Assembly (NCBI GenBank): GCA_963778375.1
Contig: CAVZTX010000023.1
Location: 62,001 to 126,000 of the forward strand
Reading direction: 5' to 3'
From: CAVZTX01 sp963778375
GTDB lineage: Bacteria; Chloroflexota; Ktedonobacteria; Ktedonobacterales; Ktedonobacteraceae
Length of the DNA: 64,000 bases
The notes beneath the pieces were generated by a model. That model was given only the letters and a program-made list of their open reading frames with translations, searched no databases and was not told where the DNA came from. The translations under genes were made by a program, and so were the position numbers. Of the stretch, positions 36,571 to 45,594 are shown piece after piece; the first letter of the stretch is position 1, and each line of letters starts with the position of its first letter.

Positions 36571-36600
36571 AGATCGACGCTTCTAGCGTCGGTCTTTTTT
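36571..36600 (+). terminator. Rho-independent terminator
   Basis: An 11-bp stem (AGATCGACGCT with AGCGTCGGTCT, one G-U pair) with a three-base loop and six T residues, 41 bases after the stop of the membrane protein gene. Confidence 0.88.
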
Positions 36601-36630
36601 GTTGAAGCAAGCATCATCTACTAATTATGC

Positions 36631-37515
36631 TTATGATTCTTCCTCGGAAGTATTTTGTGGCTCATCAAATAAAGATTGCTGTGAGCCTTGCATCAGGCGC
36701 TTTTGCTCTTCACGTTGCAACTGCTTGATACTCTTTTCGGGTGTCGGTAGGTCTTCTGGAAGCGTTGCGCCAGCTCTTTTGATCGTCTCTCTTACTTCAC
36801 GCCCCATTTCATGATGGGCATGGTTTGCTTTGTCCTTGCCCTTGATTTGCTCACGTTCAAGTTTCTGTTTAGTGAGGCTGGCCCGGAAAATATTTGCAGC
36901 TAGTTCATCACTTCCCATGTGGTCTAGAATCTGCTGGCTTTTCTTGATCCCTTTGCGAGTATGTATATCCCTTGCACCAAGACCTCCGTAGAGGCCCTTG
37001 TAACCATGGTCCTGAAAGATGGCGAAGTCTATAGGTTCAATCACTCCAGAGTGTTGCGCAGCTTCCGCCAACTGGATGTTGTAGATATTCATCTGGGAGC
37101 GACGTAGAAGTCGAAGCTGATCTTCTGGTACTCCCTCCAGGGCTAGCTCGTCGGCGATTTCCTGGCGGCGGGTCTGAACCGTGAAATAGGTTTGACCTAA
37201 AGCGACAACGGGCTTAGAAGGATCGGCATTCTGCACGATTAAATAGCAAGCGTAACGTGATAGATGGTAGTCTTCTGTTTTTCTCTGAGCACCTTTACCA
37301 GCTTGGATCATTTTAACCTCCAGGTTAAAATGATCTGAAACGGCTTGTTCGCTCTTATCACAGGCAATTTTCGCTTGTTCTATGGCATACTGGAATTTCT
37401 GCCAGGTGGAATATCCGAGCAACTTGTAAAGATCGCGAGCTGACCAATACTCGCTTCCGTTCTCAGCCATTTTGCGGATTGCCTCAAATGGTGAGGCATG
37501 TGGGGCATCACTCAT
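36631..37515 (-). CDS. dinD: DNA-damage-inducible protein D (DinD)
   Basis: 294 residues. The N-terminal BRO-N-like part has FEAIRKMAENGSEYWSARDLYKLLGYSTWQKFQYAIEQA and VKMIQAGKGAQRKTEDYHLSRYACYLIVQNADPSKPVVALGQTYF, characteristic of DinD. The C-terminal half has FQDHGYKGLYGGLGARDIHTRKGI and NIFRASLTKQKLEREQIKGKDKAN. In E. coli DinD is SOS-induced and inhibits RecA filaments. No obvious LexA palindrome (GAAC-N4-GTTC) was seen upstream. The start follows TAGGAGAG. It stands alone and could have been transferred, since dinD is often sporadic. Confidence 0.9.
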   Translation of the reverse strand: MSDAPHASPFEAIRKMAENGSEYWSARDLYKLLGYSTWQKFQYAIEQAKIACDKSEQAVSDHFNLEVKMIQAGKGAQRKTEDYHLSRYACYLIVQNADPSKPVVALGQTYFTVQTRRQEIADELALEGVPEDQLRLLRRSQMNIYNIQLAEAAQHSGVIEPIDFAIFQDHGYKGLYGGLGARDIHTRKGIKKSQQILDHMGSDELAANIFRASLTKQKLEREQIKGKDKANHAHHEMGREVRETIKRAGATLPEDLPTPEKSIKQLQREEQKRLMQGSQQSLFDEPQNTSEEES

Positions 37516-37992
37516 AGTATTCTACTCTCCTAAAAAGTGGTAAGAGCTAGTGATATGTCGCTGGTTGGCAACCGGTCACCAGCTTCGTCTAAGCGAACGT
37601 CTTCTTTGCTCTAGCCTTCTGCTATCTAAAGCAAGCTTTCCGTTCTGCTATTAAGTCAAGTATAAGCAAATTAGATCAAATTTTCAATACTTTTCATGAG
37701 TTAAAGCTTGAACAATCGACTATCGGCTTGATATGTATTGTTAGATTGGGTGAAGAAATGGGCATGAAATGCGCCTTCGCTGAACTTTCGGCAAGAAAAT
37801 GCGTATATAACATGTAGGAACTACTGAATAGATGACTATCCTCGCCAAATATCGTAGAATAGAACCCAGGGCGGGGGCAAGCCCCGCCCCTACTATACAC
37901 GAAGGCGACGAGTACTCAGCGTATATAGTAGAGGCACCCCTTACGGATGCCCTGAACAACTTACCCAGGTCGGAGAAGGCGGGTGAAATATT
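37516..37992. other. Divergent intergenic region
   Basis: 477 bases between dinD and the kinase-receptor gene. An imperfect inverted repeat at 37560-37583 (GCTGGTTGG...GGTCACCAGC) lies upstream of dinD. A GC-rich palindromic repeat lies at 37867-37893. The AT-rich middle part (about 37640-37850) shows no recognisable gene. Confidence 0.45.
37867..37893. repeat. GC-rich palindromic repeat
   Basis: GGGCGGGGGCAAGCCCCGCCC followed by CTAC. It forms a strong hairpin and shares the (G)CCCCTAC end with repeat family A, so it is probably a related REP-type element. Confidence 0.7.
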
Positions 37993-40731
37993 ATGGAATG
38001 TCCTTATTGTAAATATGAAAATCGCGATGGCGTGCGCTACTGTAGCAACTGCGGAAGACCCTTGAATCCAACAGCTACAGCTACAAGCGTGGGTGGAGGT
38101 ATAACTGGAAGTGGCATCGGAAATACGGGCACCTCTCGTTCGCTCACCGTTGGCTCACCTCTGCAAGGTGGGCGCTATGTCATCACAAAGGTACTGGGTG
38201 AAGGTGGAATGGGTGCAGCGCTGCTGGCAACCGATAACCGCCTGGATAACAAATACGTCGTCATCAAAGAACTCATCTCTGAAAATACCGATCCGACCAA
38301 ACGCCAGGAAGATGAACGCAACTTCAAGCGTGAAGTTCTCACCGTGGCTCATCTCGACCATCCCCTCATCCCCAATGTCACCGACTACTTCGATGAGGGA
38401 ACGCGCTACTTCATGGTGCAGGAATACGTAGAAGGGGAAAATCTGGAACAGCGCATCGATCGCCTCAATCAGCCGATGAAGGAACGCGATGTGCTAGAAT
38501 ATGCCTCGGAAGTTTTGGATGTGCTTGACTATTTGGCACAGCAGACGCCACCCATCGTGCATCGTGATATCAAACCCGCCAATATTGTCATCAGCTCTAA
38601 GGACAAGCGTGCACACCTCGTCGATTTTGGTATTGCGCGGGCAGACGAGAATCGCAACGTACAGCGCAAACAAACCGCGGCACTTGGTACTCCTGGCTAT
38701 GCTCCACCCGAACAATATCAGGGTAACGCAGACCCCCGCTCGGACCTGTACGCGTTGGGAGCGACAATGCATCATCTGCTGACGAACCGCGACCCGCGCA
38801 ATCATCCGCCATTTACCTATCCACCTGCCCGTTCGCTGAACCCACAGCTTTCAGCGGATGTTGAGCGGCTACTTACACGCGCCCTCAATAACAACATGAA
38901 TCAACGCTACCAAAGCGCGGCGGCTATGAAACGCGATGTCGATGATATCTTATTGAAACGCTTTGGCGTCTCGGGCAATATCAGCAGCTATACTTTGGGT
39001 ACGTCTGGGCCAATGAGTGCTGTCGGAGGTATGGCAGCAGGTGCAGGAGCAGCGGCAGCAAATGCGCCGAGGATTGGAAATCAACCAACTCGTCGGCAGT
39101 CGCCTCCACCAGCGTCACCTGCTTTCAGAGGTGGAGCATCGGTTCCACCGGCTCAGATCTATCCAATGCCACAGCGACAGAGAAGCCATCCTTTACGCAG
39201 CGCTTTACTGCTCCTTCTGGTCTTGTTACTCATAGGTGGCGTGGTCGCTTACTTTACCTTTTTCCGAGGGCACTTAGGAGGTACTAGTGGGGGAACTGGC
39301 ACGGCCAGTACTGGCGGCAATAGTATCGTCAATGGCATAGGTGTTACTAAAGCATCGAATGGAGAATACATCGGCATCAGCGACGGAACCTTCGCCTTTG
39401 ATACCGGTCGCACTGATGGTTCTGACAAGCAAGCGGCTGCACAAAAACTTAAGTCAGGCGATACCAGTGGCGCTCAATCGTCATGGTTATCGGCGCTTGC
39501 GAAAGAGAGCAATGATCCAGAGGCGCTTATCTACCTGGAGGATCAACAGGTTTTAGCATCTGGTCGTCCCTATATTACTATCGTTGTCGGCACAATGCTA
39601 ACAGGGACCAACACTGGCGTAGGGCGCGATGACTTGCAGGGGGCCTATGTAGCGCAAAAAGAATACAACGACGGCTTCAAACTTCCAGGTGGTGTGCAAG
39701 TACGTCTGCTGATTGCGAACTCAGGCACTAATTCATCCGATGCAACTGCGGTTGCAAACCAGATTGTACAGGCTGCTCAGACAGATAAAACAATTGTCGG
39801 TGTGATGGGCTGGCCATTTAGCTCAAATGCAGTCAAAGCGATTCAGGTACTTGAAGGTGCTCATATCCCGATAGTCTCAGAGACGGCATCCAGTGATTCA
39901 CTCACAGGCATCTCGAAATACTTCTTCCGCGTTGCTCCCGCTAATCAGGGACAGGGTGTTGCTGGCGCGAAGTACGTTGAACAAACGCTGCATGCAAGTA
40001 AAGCCGCGCTCTTCGTTGACCCGGTCGATCCCTATAGTAGCAGCCTGGCCAATGATTTCTCCAAGCAGTTCAAGGCTGATGGGAATAGCATTGTAGTTAC
40101 GGAGAGCTACACGGTAGGGAAACCGCAAACTCTGCCTTCTCTCATCACAGATGCATTAAATCATAATCCCGATGTTATCTACTTTTCAGGCTATGCTGCC
40201 GATATAGGCACATTATTGACTGATCTGCCAACCTCAGGACCGCCGGTCATGGGTGGGGACGCCCTCTATGAGCTGCAAGGCTATCCCAGTAGTGCGCGTG
40301 CCAACTTTACTCGCTTACACTTTACGTCCTTTGCCTATCCCGACGAGTGGGATGTGCAAAACTTAACAGCGCAAAAACCCGCATTTTTCGCAGAATACTC
40401 GCAAGATTTTGATCCGAGCGGAAAAAATGTTGGACCCTATGGATTCACGCGCCCCGACGGTGACAACATTCTCGCCTATGATGCTATGCAGGCATTATTG
40501 GCAGCGAGTCAAAAAGCGCTTAATGGGGGTAAAACAAGTTTCACGCCGGATCAGCTACAACAGGCCTTGACCCAAATTAATGGGGCGAACGCAATTCAAG
40601 GTGTCAGCGGCCAAATCGCGTTTGGCCCCAATGGTGATCCTATAGATAAGGCGTTTGTCATCCTGCACGTAAGTTCACAAGGTTTTATCCAGGAAGAGCC
40701 CAATGTTGTAGGTATCTTCCTGAAAAAGTAA
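37993..40731 (+). CDS. Zinc-ribbon Ser/Thr protein kinase fused to an extracytoplasmic ligand-binding (Peripla_BP) domain
   Basis: 912 residues in one frame. Order: zinc ribbon (C3, C6, C17, C20); Gly/Thr-rich linker; kinase domain (about 59-320) with LGEGGMGAA loop, VIKEL lysine, HRDIKPANIV catalytic loop, VDFGIA and GTPGYAPPEQ; low-complexity linker; one membrane helix (about 401-425); and a type 1 periplasmic-binding domain (about 530-912) with GVMGWPFSSNAVKAIQVLEGAHIPIVSETASSD and RVAPANQGQGVAGAKY, as in amino-acid/branched-chain-ligand receptors. All kinase catalytic residues are kept. It looks like a receptor kinase that senses a small molecule outside and phosphorylates targets inside. 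Confidence 0.93.
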   Translation: MECPYCKYENRDGVRYCSNCGRPLNPTATATSVGGGITGSGIGNTGTSRSLTVGSPLQGGRYVITKVLGEGGMGAALLATDNRLDNKYVVIKELISENTDPTKRQEDERNFKREVLTVAHLDHPLIPNVTDYFDEGTRYFMVQEYVEGENLEQRIDRLNQPMKERDVLEYASEVLDVLDYLAQQTPPIVHRDIKPANIVISSKDKRAHLVDFGIARADENRNVQRKQTAALGTPGYAPPEQYQGNADPRSDLYALGATMHHLLTNRDPRNHPPFTYPPARSLNPQLSADVERLLTRALNNNMNQRYQSAAAMKRDVDDILLKRFGVSGNISSYTLGTSGPMSAVGGMAAGAGAAAANAPRIGNQPTRRQSPPPASPAFRGGASVPPAQIYPMPQRQRSHPLRSALLLLLVLLLIGGVVAYFTFFRGHLGGTSGGTGTASTGGNSIVNGIGVTKASNGEYIGISDGTFAFDTGRTDGSDKQAAAQKLKSGDTSGAQSSWLSALAKESNDPEALIYLEDQQVLASGRPYITIVVGTMLTGTNTGVGRDDLQGAYVAQKEYNDGFKLPGGVQVRLLIANSGTNSSDATAVANQIVQAAQTDKTIVGVMGWPFSSNAVKAIQVLEGAHIPIVSETASSDSLTGISKYFFRVAPANQGQGVAGAKYVEQTLHASKAALFVDPVDPYSSSLANDFSKQFKADGNSIVVTESYTVGKPQTLPSLITDALNHNPDVIYFSGYAADIGTLLTDLPTSGPPVMGGDALYELQGYPSSARANFTRLHFTSFAYPDEWDVQNLTAQKPAFFAEYSQDFDPSGKNVGPYGFTRPDGDNILAYDAMQALLAASQKALNGGKTSFTPDQLQQALTQINGANAIQGVSGQIAFGPNGDPIDKAFVILHVSSQGFIQEEPNVVGIFLKK

Positions 40732-40743
40732 CATCCTGATTCC

Positions 40744-41982
40744 CTACCTCCTGTGACGTAGTAGCACAAACTCAACCAGAAATGCCAGAGCTGCTCCGGC
40801 AACTACCTCCATCCGGCTACGTCTCCTTGAGGCATGTGAAGATTGTTTCTGTTCCTCAATTTGCTGCTTCTGTAAATCGGGGTGAGTCTCGGCAGCCTGA
40901 AGTTGATCTGTCGTCTCGGCAGAAGGTGACGCACTCGCCGTATTTTTCTTTGTACGACGCCATGGCTTGCGCTTGGGACGAATCTCTTTAGGTACTTCCT
41001 CTTTGTGAGTAGCTGAGGCTTGCTCTTGTACAGCCTCTTCACTTGTGGGTAGATGGCTTGTCACTGTATGGACCATGCTGACTAAATCCTCTGGTGTCTC
41101 ATGGACCCTTTCAGCAATGAAAGCGTTGACCTCAGCGCCAAGATACAGGATCATGGCAAAATAGTAGAAGAAAATGAGGAGAATAAGCAAATCCAGGGTT
41201 CCGGCAAAGATGCCGAGAAAATGCGTCACAAAGAGGGGAAAGAGGACAAGATAAATTTCCAGCAGCACTGCTGCGACAACGGCCCCAAGCCAACTGTCAC
41301 GAAAGCTGATCTTCTGATGCGGAACAACTATATAGATGACCTGGAACAATATATACCAGGCGATCAAAGCGCCAAGAATACCGCCCAGCCCGAAAAAGAT
41401 GGTGCTGCCAGGTATCTGGCTCAGTGAGGTCTTTTGCAGAAGTGAGAAGACAAACGTTGGAGCGGCCGAGGCGAACACTGCGATTGGGAAGATGATCACG
41501 AACAACAGGACCATTATGAAGGCCATCAGGTTCTGCGCAAGAACGCCCCGTGGTCGCACGTGATAAATGATATCGAGACTCCCTTCCATGAAGAGGAAGA
41601 GGCGTGAACCGTTAAAGAGCGAGAGCACAATCGCAACGATCCCCAGAAGACCAGCTTCTTTTTTCACTTGATGCAAAGCGGCTGTCACTAGCGGTTTGGC
41701 TCCTGCTAAAGAAGAGGATATATTGGTAATGTTATTGATCACACTCTGGTAGGCTCCGGGATCAAGCGAATTGAGGAAGAGGCCAAGAATGGAGAGCAGC
41801 GTAATGATGATGGGGAAGACGGCCAGGATCAAATTAAACGCCAGCCCTGCCGCGTTGTTCCAGATCCAGTCATTATTGAATTTGTTCCAGAAGGCCACCA
41901 AAGGATGAACCTTCTTTCCAAGAGTGCGTAAAAAAGAACGTTTCTCATGTTCGGTATATGGCTCATGTGTTTGGGTTGCCAT
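40744..41982 (-). CDS. YihY/BrkB family membrane protein with extended C-terminal tail
   Basis: 412 residues. The first 300 have six membrane helices with the family signature: WNNAAGLAFNLILAVFPIIITLLS, NGSRLFLFMEGSLDIIYHV, SWLGAVVAAVLLEIYL and FYYFAMILYLGAEVNAF. The tail of about 110 residues is charged and Glu/Lys/Gln-rich and ends in a short hydrophobic segment (VVAGAALAFLVEFVLL), which could be a seventh membrane contact. The function of the family is unclear; older RNase BN claims were withdrawn. It is convergent with the kinase gene, 12 bases apart. Confidence 0.88.
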   Translation of the reverse strand: MATQTHEPYTEHEKRSFLRTLGKKVHPLVAFWNKFNNDWIWNNAAGLAFNLILAVFPIIITLLSILGLFLNSLDPGAYQSVINNITNISSSLAGAKPLVTAALHQVKKEAGLLGIVAIVLSLFNGSRLFLFMEGSLDIIYHVRPRGVLAQNLMAFIMVLLFVIIFPIAVFASAAPTFVFSLLQKTSLSQIPGSTIFFGLGGILGALIAWYILFQVIYIVVPHQKISFRDSWLGAVVAAVLLEIYLVLFPLFVTHFLGIFAGTLDLLILLIFFYYFAMILYLGAEVNAFIAERVHETPEDLVSMVHTVTSHLPTSEEAVQEQASATHKEEVPKEIRPKRKPWRRTKKNTASASPSAETTDQLQAAETHPDLQKQQIEEQKQSSHASRRRSRMEVVAGAALAFLVEFVLLRHRR

Positions 41983-42209
41983 GGCTAACCCTTTACCTGA
42001 TGCAATCTAGCGCTTACTCAATGAATACTGCATGCGTTCCATGTATGTGTCTGATCTTCTTCCTGAGTCAATCACGGTTGAAAGAGGATTCGCGTTTCAT
42101 CTTTCAATCCCCTTTCAGCTTCATTTCAGCTACCCCTGTTACACTTGCTACAATGAAAGAAAACCAAATAGAGCGAGAGCAAACAACATACAAAAAACGG
42201 AGACTAAAT

Positions 42210-43776
42210 ATGCACAACAATGAGCACACGTCTTCACAAAATGGCTCAACAGTGAAGATGATGAGGAAGTTCAGGTCATTTCGTAGCTGGCAGCATATAT
42301 TTGCAGGAGGAACGCTGTTTCTCGTGCTTGTCGTAATCCTCGGTGGTGTGCTGTCTTCATGTGGTCAAGCGTCAAATACATCTTCCCACACCAGGATCGT
42401 AGCTAGGGCAGGCACAAGGCACAGCCCCTACAGGACAATACCTGCACCGACGGCAAAGCCGATCATTTCACCGGTTTGGTCGCAGCACGATGTGAGCGTG
42501 ACGACAGCGGATGGTGTTGCCTATGCTGGCACCTACGATAATGCTGTGTATGCACTGCGCATGAACAATGGAACTGTACTCTGGCATATTGAGATAGATG
42601 GATCGGTTGAGGAGATGCCAGCAGTAGGCAATGGAATTGTCTATGCCGCTTCATATGTAGGGCAGAATGGACCGGCTTACCTTTATGCCTTACGAGTAAG
42701 CGATGGGACTGTGCTCTGGCGCTATAGCAACAGCAATTACATCTACAGTCCGACGGTGGATAACGGTGTAGTCTACGTTGCTTCGCAAAACGATGGCGTC
42801 ACTGCACTGCGAGCAAGCGATGGAACTCGATTGTGGTACTTTGCCACACCCGGAGGTGGCGAATCTCAAATATCACCCCCGGTTAATGGCGTGCTTTATC
42901 TGAGCACACCTGTAGGTGGACAGGCGGGTGGAATCATTGCTGTGCAGGCAAATGATGGAAGCGTATTGTGGCGCTACGCAACAAGTGATTACGTGGATAC
43001 ACTCATGGTGTCCGATGGATCGATCTATATTACTTCACATGGCAAGCTAGCTGCCTTACGTGCTAGTGATGGATATCAGGTCTGGAGTCGGGTGATAGAT
43101 ACAACCTTTTACGAGTCACCGCAACTGGTTGATGGAGTGATCTACATCATGACGACAAAGTATATTCTGGAGAACACTACAACTCCTACCGTTCGCAATG
43201 CGGGTCTGTTTTCTCAGACGATGGCCGTTGGTGCGCTCTTATCGGCCAATATGGGTAGTGGGCAAACCGCCGCTGTCAAGGAGATGATCCCTTTAAAACA
43301 GGGAAAGTCATTCGTGTATGCGATACGAGCAAGCGATGGAGCTGTGCTCTGGCAGTTTCCAATAAATAAAGGTGGATATAGCTTTGCGGATTGGCTGCAG
43401 GTAGAGAACGGAGTTGTCTACGCTAATGCAGGTGATGCTGAAAGTGGAGGCAATACAGGCTACTTCTACGCGCTGCAAAGCAGTGATGGCTCGGTGATCT
43501 GGCAAGATAAAGTCAACGGGTCTCCATCAGGAACAATGCTCTCGAATGGTGTGATCTATGCTAGCGTTGGTGATGTAGAGTGGAAGTGCGGTATATGCCC
43601 TGCATGAGAATGATGGTGGGCTGCTTTGGAGTTACCCGATTGGAGGGATAGTTTCCAGCGATCCCATTCTCGTCGGGCCAATGATCTATGTTGGTGCAGG
43701 CAATGGCATGGTGTATGCGCTGCGAGCTGATAACGGTGCTGTTGTGTGGCATTACCTGACGAATGTCGGTGGATGA
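42210..43776 (+). pseudogene. PQQ-type beta-propeller lipoprotein, frameshifted near the end
   Basis: The ATG at 42210 follows CGGAGA. A signal peptide with lipobox LSSC (Cys about residue 51) precedes repeated blades such as AYAGTYDNAVYALRMNNGTVLWHI and ALRASDGTRLWYFATPG. The read frame ends at 43607 in a spurious WKCGICPA. In the next frame the blades continue (VYALHENDGGLLWSYPIGG...VYALRADNGAVVWHYLTNVGG) to a stop at 43776. Inserting AG after 43580 gives GDVESGSAVYAL, matching a neighbouring blade, so a two-base loss is the simplest cause. A family A repeat sits in frame at 42405-42435. It was probably an outer-surface propeller scaffold. Confidence 0.85.
42405..42435. repeat. Repeat family A inside a coding region
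   Basis: AGGGCAGGCACAAGGC then ACAGCCCCTACAGGAC, one base different from the intergenic copies. It is read as RAGTRHSPYR in the linker between the lipobox and the first propeller blade and does not disturb the frame. Confidence 0.88.
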
Positions 43777-43857
43777 GATGTAGAAAGCATTCATTTAACA
43801 AAAGAGGTCAAGGTGGATCCTCGCGGTTCGTCCTGACCTCATCTTTCGTGTCAATAG

Positions 43858-44139
43858 TTACCAGGTAGGCGGCAATGCTTGCAACAGCAGTGTTTCGATG
43901 GTACCGAGCAGAAACCAGGCGATGAGAAACGAGAGGTCAAAGAATCCTACCGGACGCATAATGCGGCGTATCGGATCGATAAAGGGATCGGTGACACGCG
44001 CTAGAAAACGTATGATGGCATACCGTTCATCAATGCGAAACCAGGAGGCTATTGCCCGCACCAGCATCGCTAGAATGAGAAAACCGATGCCATAGAAGAC
44101 GATCCAATGCACTAAAGGGAAAGGTAGCGGTGAAGTCAT
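43858..44139 (-). CDS. yggT: YggT family membrane protein
   Basis: 93 residues with two membrane helices. The segment between them, RFLARVTDPFIDPIRRIMRP, is the YggT/YlmG signature (L---T-P---P-R---P). It follows CAGGAG. In Gram-positive bacteria ylmG lies downstream of ylmE/ylmF near division genes and its homologue in chloroplasts affects nucleoid or division. Here it closes an operon with pgeF and yggS homologues, as expected. Confidence 0.9.
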   Translation of the reverse strand: MTSPLPFPLVHWIVFYGIGFLILAMLVRAIASWFRIDERYAIIRFLARVTDPFIDPIRRIMRPVGFFDLSFLIAWFLLGTIETLLLQALPPTW

Positions 44140-44215
44140 ATATCACTCCTGAACAGTATGTGCCGATAGTGAACCGTTCATGATGTAGTGGTATCCCCTT
44201 GTGGGTACCAGGTTG

Positions 44216-44710
44216 TTACTCCTGAACGGTACGTACCTCAACAACGGTGAAACCCAGGATTTTGCGGCGGAAGACATCAGTAACGCGTACCCCTTTAAGA
44301 TCAGGTAGGGTGGTAAAGTGTTTCTGTACTAACTCTCCCAGTGGGCGTGCCGCCGCCATTCCGGCGAGAGACGAGATTGCGGTCGAGGTAACTCGCGTGC
44401 GTGTGTGGCTAGAGGCCATTCCGAGCATAGTGCCCAAGGTCATCAGTGAGACACCAACAACGAGATTAGTTCCACAGTTGGGATGGATGGCAAGCTGTGC
44501 CTCGCCTGCCTGTAGGCGGCGCAGCGCCTCGTCGAGCGCTCAACGTAGTTGACCAAGATCGACATCCCCGAAGATGATAAAGCCACGAGAACTAGAACGG
44601 GCGCTGACACGCAGATCCGGCACTATCCCACTGAGAATGGTAATCGTAGCATGCTCCAGCGCATGATTTTGGCGAATCCGACGGCCAAACAAGGTATCCT
44701 CAATATTCAT
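44216..44710 (-). pseudogene. DUF6391-like membrane protein with in-frame TGA
   Basis: From the ATG at 44710 the frame reads MNIEDTLFGRRIRQNHALEHATITIL, the Asn-His-Ala-Leu-Glu-His motif of DUF6391-type proteins, then GFIIFGDVDLGQLR and a TGA at 44542-44540. The same frame continues ALDEALRRLQAGEAQLAIHPNCGTNLVVG, through a small hydrophobic helix to VVEVRTVQE and the stop at 44216. A C-to-T change of a CGA arginine codon would give the TGA. Total 164 codons. It sits between yggS and yggT where Gram-positive clusters often have sepF. Confidence 0.7.
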
Positions 44711-44748
44711 GTCGAAAAACTTCTTTCTATTAGCCGATACATCGGCCG

Positions 44749-45594
44749 CTACGGGATGGGTCGCTTGCCAAAGATCGCCCGTCCAATGCGGACGATGGTA
44801 GCGCCTTCTTCAATAGCCACACTATAATCATCGGTCATGCCCATAGAGAGGTGTTGCCATGAACATTGCGGCACCTCATCGCGCAATCGATCCCGCAAAG
44901 CGCGAAGTCCGCGAAACACGGGCCGTGCCTCTTCCGGGTCCTTTACCAGGGGTGCAATAGTCATCAAGCCCTGCACATCGATATACGGTAGTGCCGCTAT
45001 TTGTCGTGCCACTTCGGACATTTCAGCCGGAGACATGCCCTCTTTGCTTGCCTCACCCGAAATATTGACCTGGAGTAGCACCGGAAGACGTTTTCCCTCT
45101 CCTATCATCGCTGCTGACGTTGAAGGCGTAGCCCCGACCGAGCGGCGTTGCAGCGATGAATTGGTGCCGAGTACTTCCGCGTGCCGGTTCAGTGCTTTCG
45201 CCAGGTGCAGACTATCGACACTCTGTACCGCGTCAAACGCCCCGACCACTTTGCCCGCCTTATTGCTTTGCAAATGACCAATCATATGCCAGCGCACATC
45301 TTGCGGGTGAAAGACTGCAATTTTGGGAAGCGCGTCTTGCACGCGGTTCTCGCCAAAATTTGTTACTCCCAATGGGCGCGACTCGTGGAACGCCTTTATT
45401 GAGCGGAGCTCGCCAGGTGCATTTAAATTATACGCCATTCTGACAAGCTCAATTGGCACCGTTTTTGAAACGGCAACAAGCGTGATCTCATCTGGTGTGC
45501 GCCCAACACGCTCGGCAGCCTCTGCGATGACGGAGTATACGTGCGCGATATTGGTGGCTAATTGCTCTTGTGAGACCGTTTGTTGCTTGTCCAT
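44749..45594 (-). CDS. yggS: YggS family pyridoxal-phosphate homeostasis protein
   Basis: 281 residues, about 50 more than usual. It is a PLP-binding TIM-barrel protein without enzymatic activity, with VAVSKTVPIELV (PLP lysine), FGENRVQDALPKI, WHMIGHLQSNKAGKVV, VLLQVNISGEASKEGM and LSMGMTDDYSVAIEEGATIVRIGRAIFG. The extra length is in two loops: NAPGELRSIKAFHESRPLG and RHAEVLGTNSSLQRRSVGATPSTSAAM. The second resembles translated repeat DNA. The start overlaps the stop of pgeF as TAATG, so the two are translationally coupled. Confidence 0.93.
   Translation of the reverse strand: MDKQQTVSQEQLATNIAHVYSVIAEAAERVGRTPDEITLVAVSKTVPIELVRMAYNLNAPGELRSIKAFHESRPLGVTNFGENRVQDALPKIAVFHPQDVRWHMIGHLQSNKAGKVVGAFDAVQSVDSLHLAKALNRHAEVLGTNSSLQRRSVGATPSTSAAMIGEGKRLPVLLQVNISGEASKEGMSPAEMSEVARQIAALPYIDVQGLMTIAPLVKDPEEARPVFRGLRALRDRLRDEVPQCSWQHLSMGMTDDYSVAIEEGATIVRIGRAIFGKRPIP

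Noticed and set aside
37832..38065. Reading frame of 77 codons starting before the kinase gene
   Set aside because: It overlaps the start of the kinase in another frame and includes a translated palindromic repeat; no conserved sequence.
44540..44542. Selenocysteine codon
   Set aside because: No SECIS-like hairpin was seen after the TGA, and the residue expected there is arginine, not cysteine.
44247..44827. Two plus-strand frames of 92-101 codons
   Set aside because: They are antisense to the DUF6391-like gene and yggS; the minus-strand frames have recognisable family motifs.
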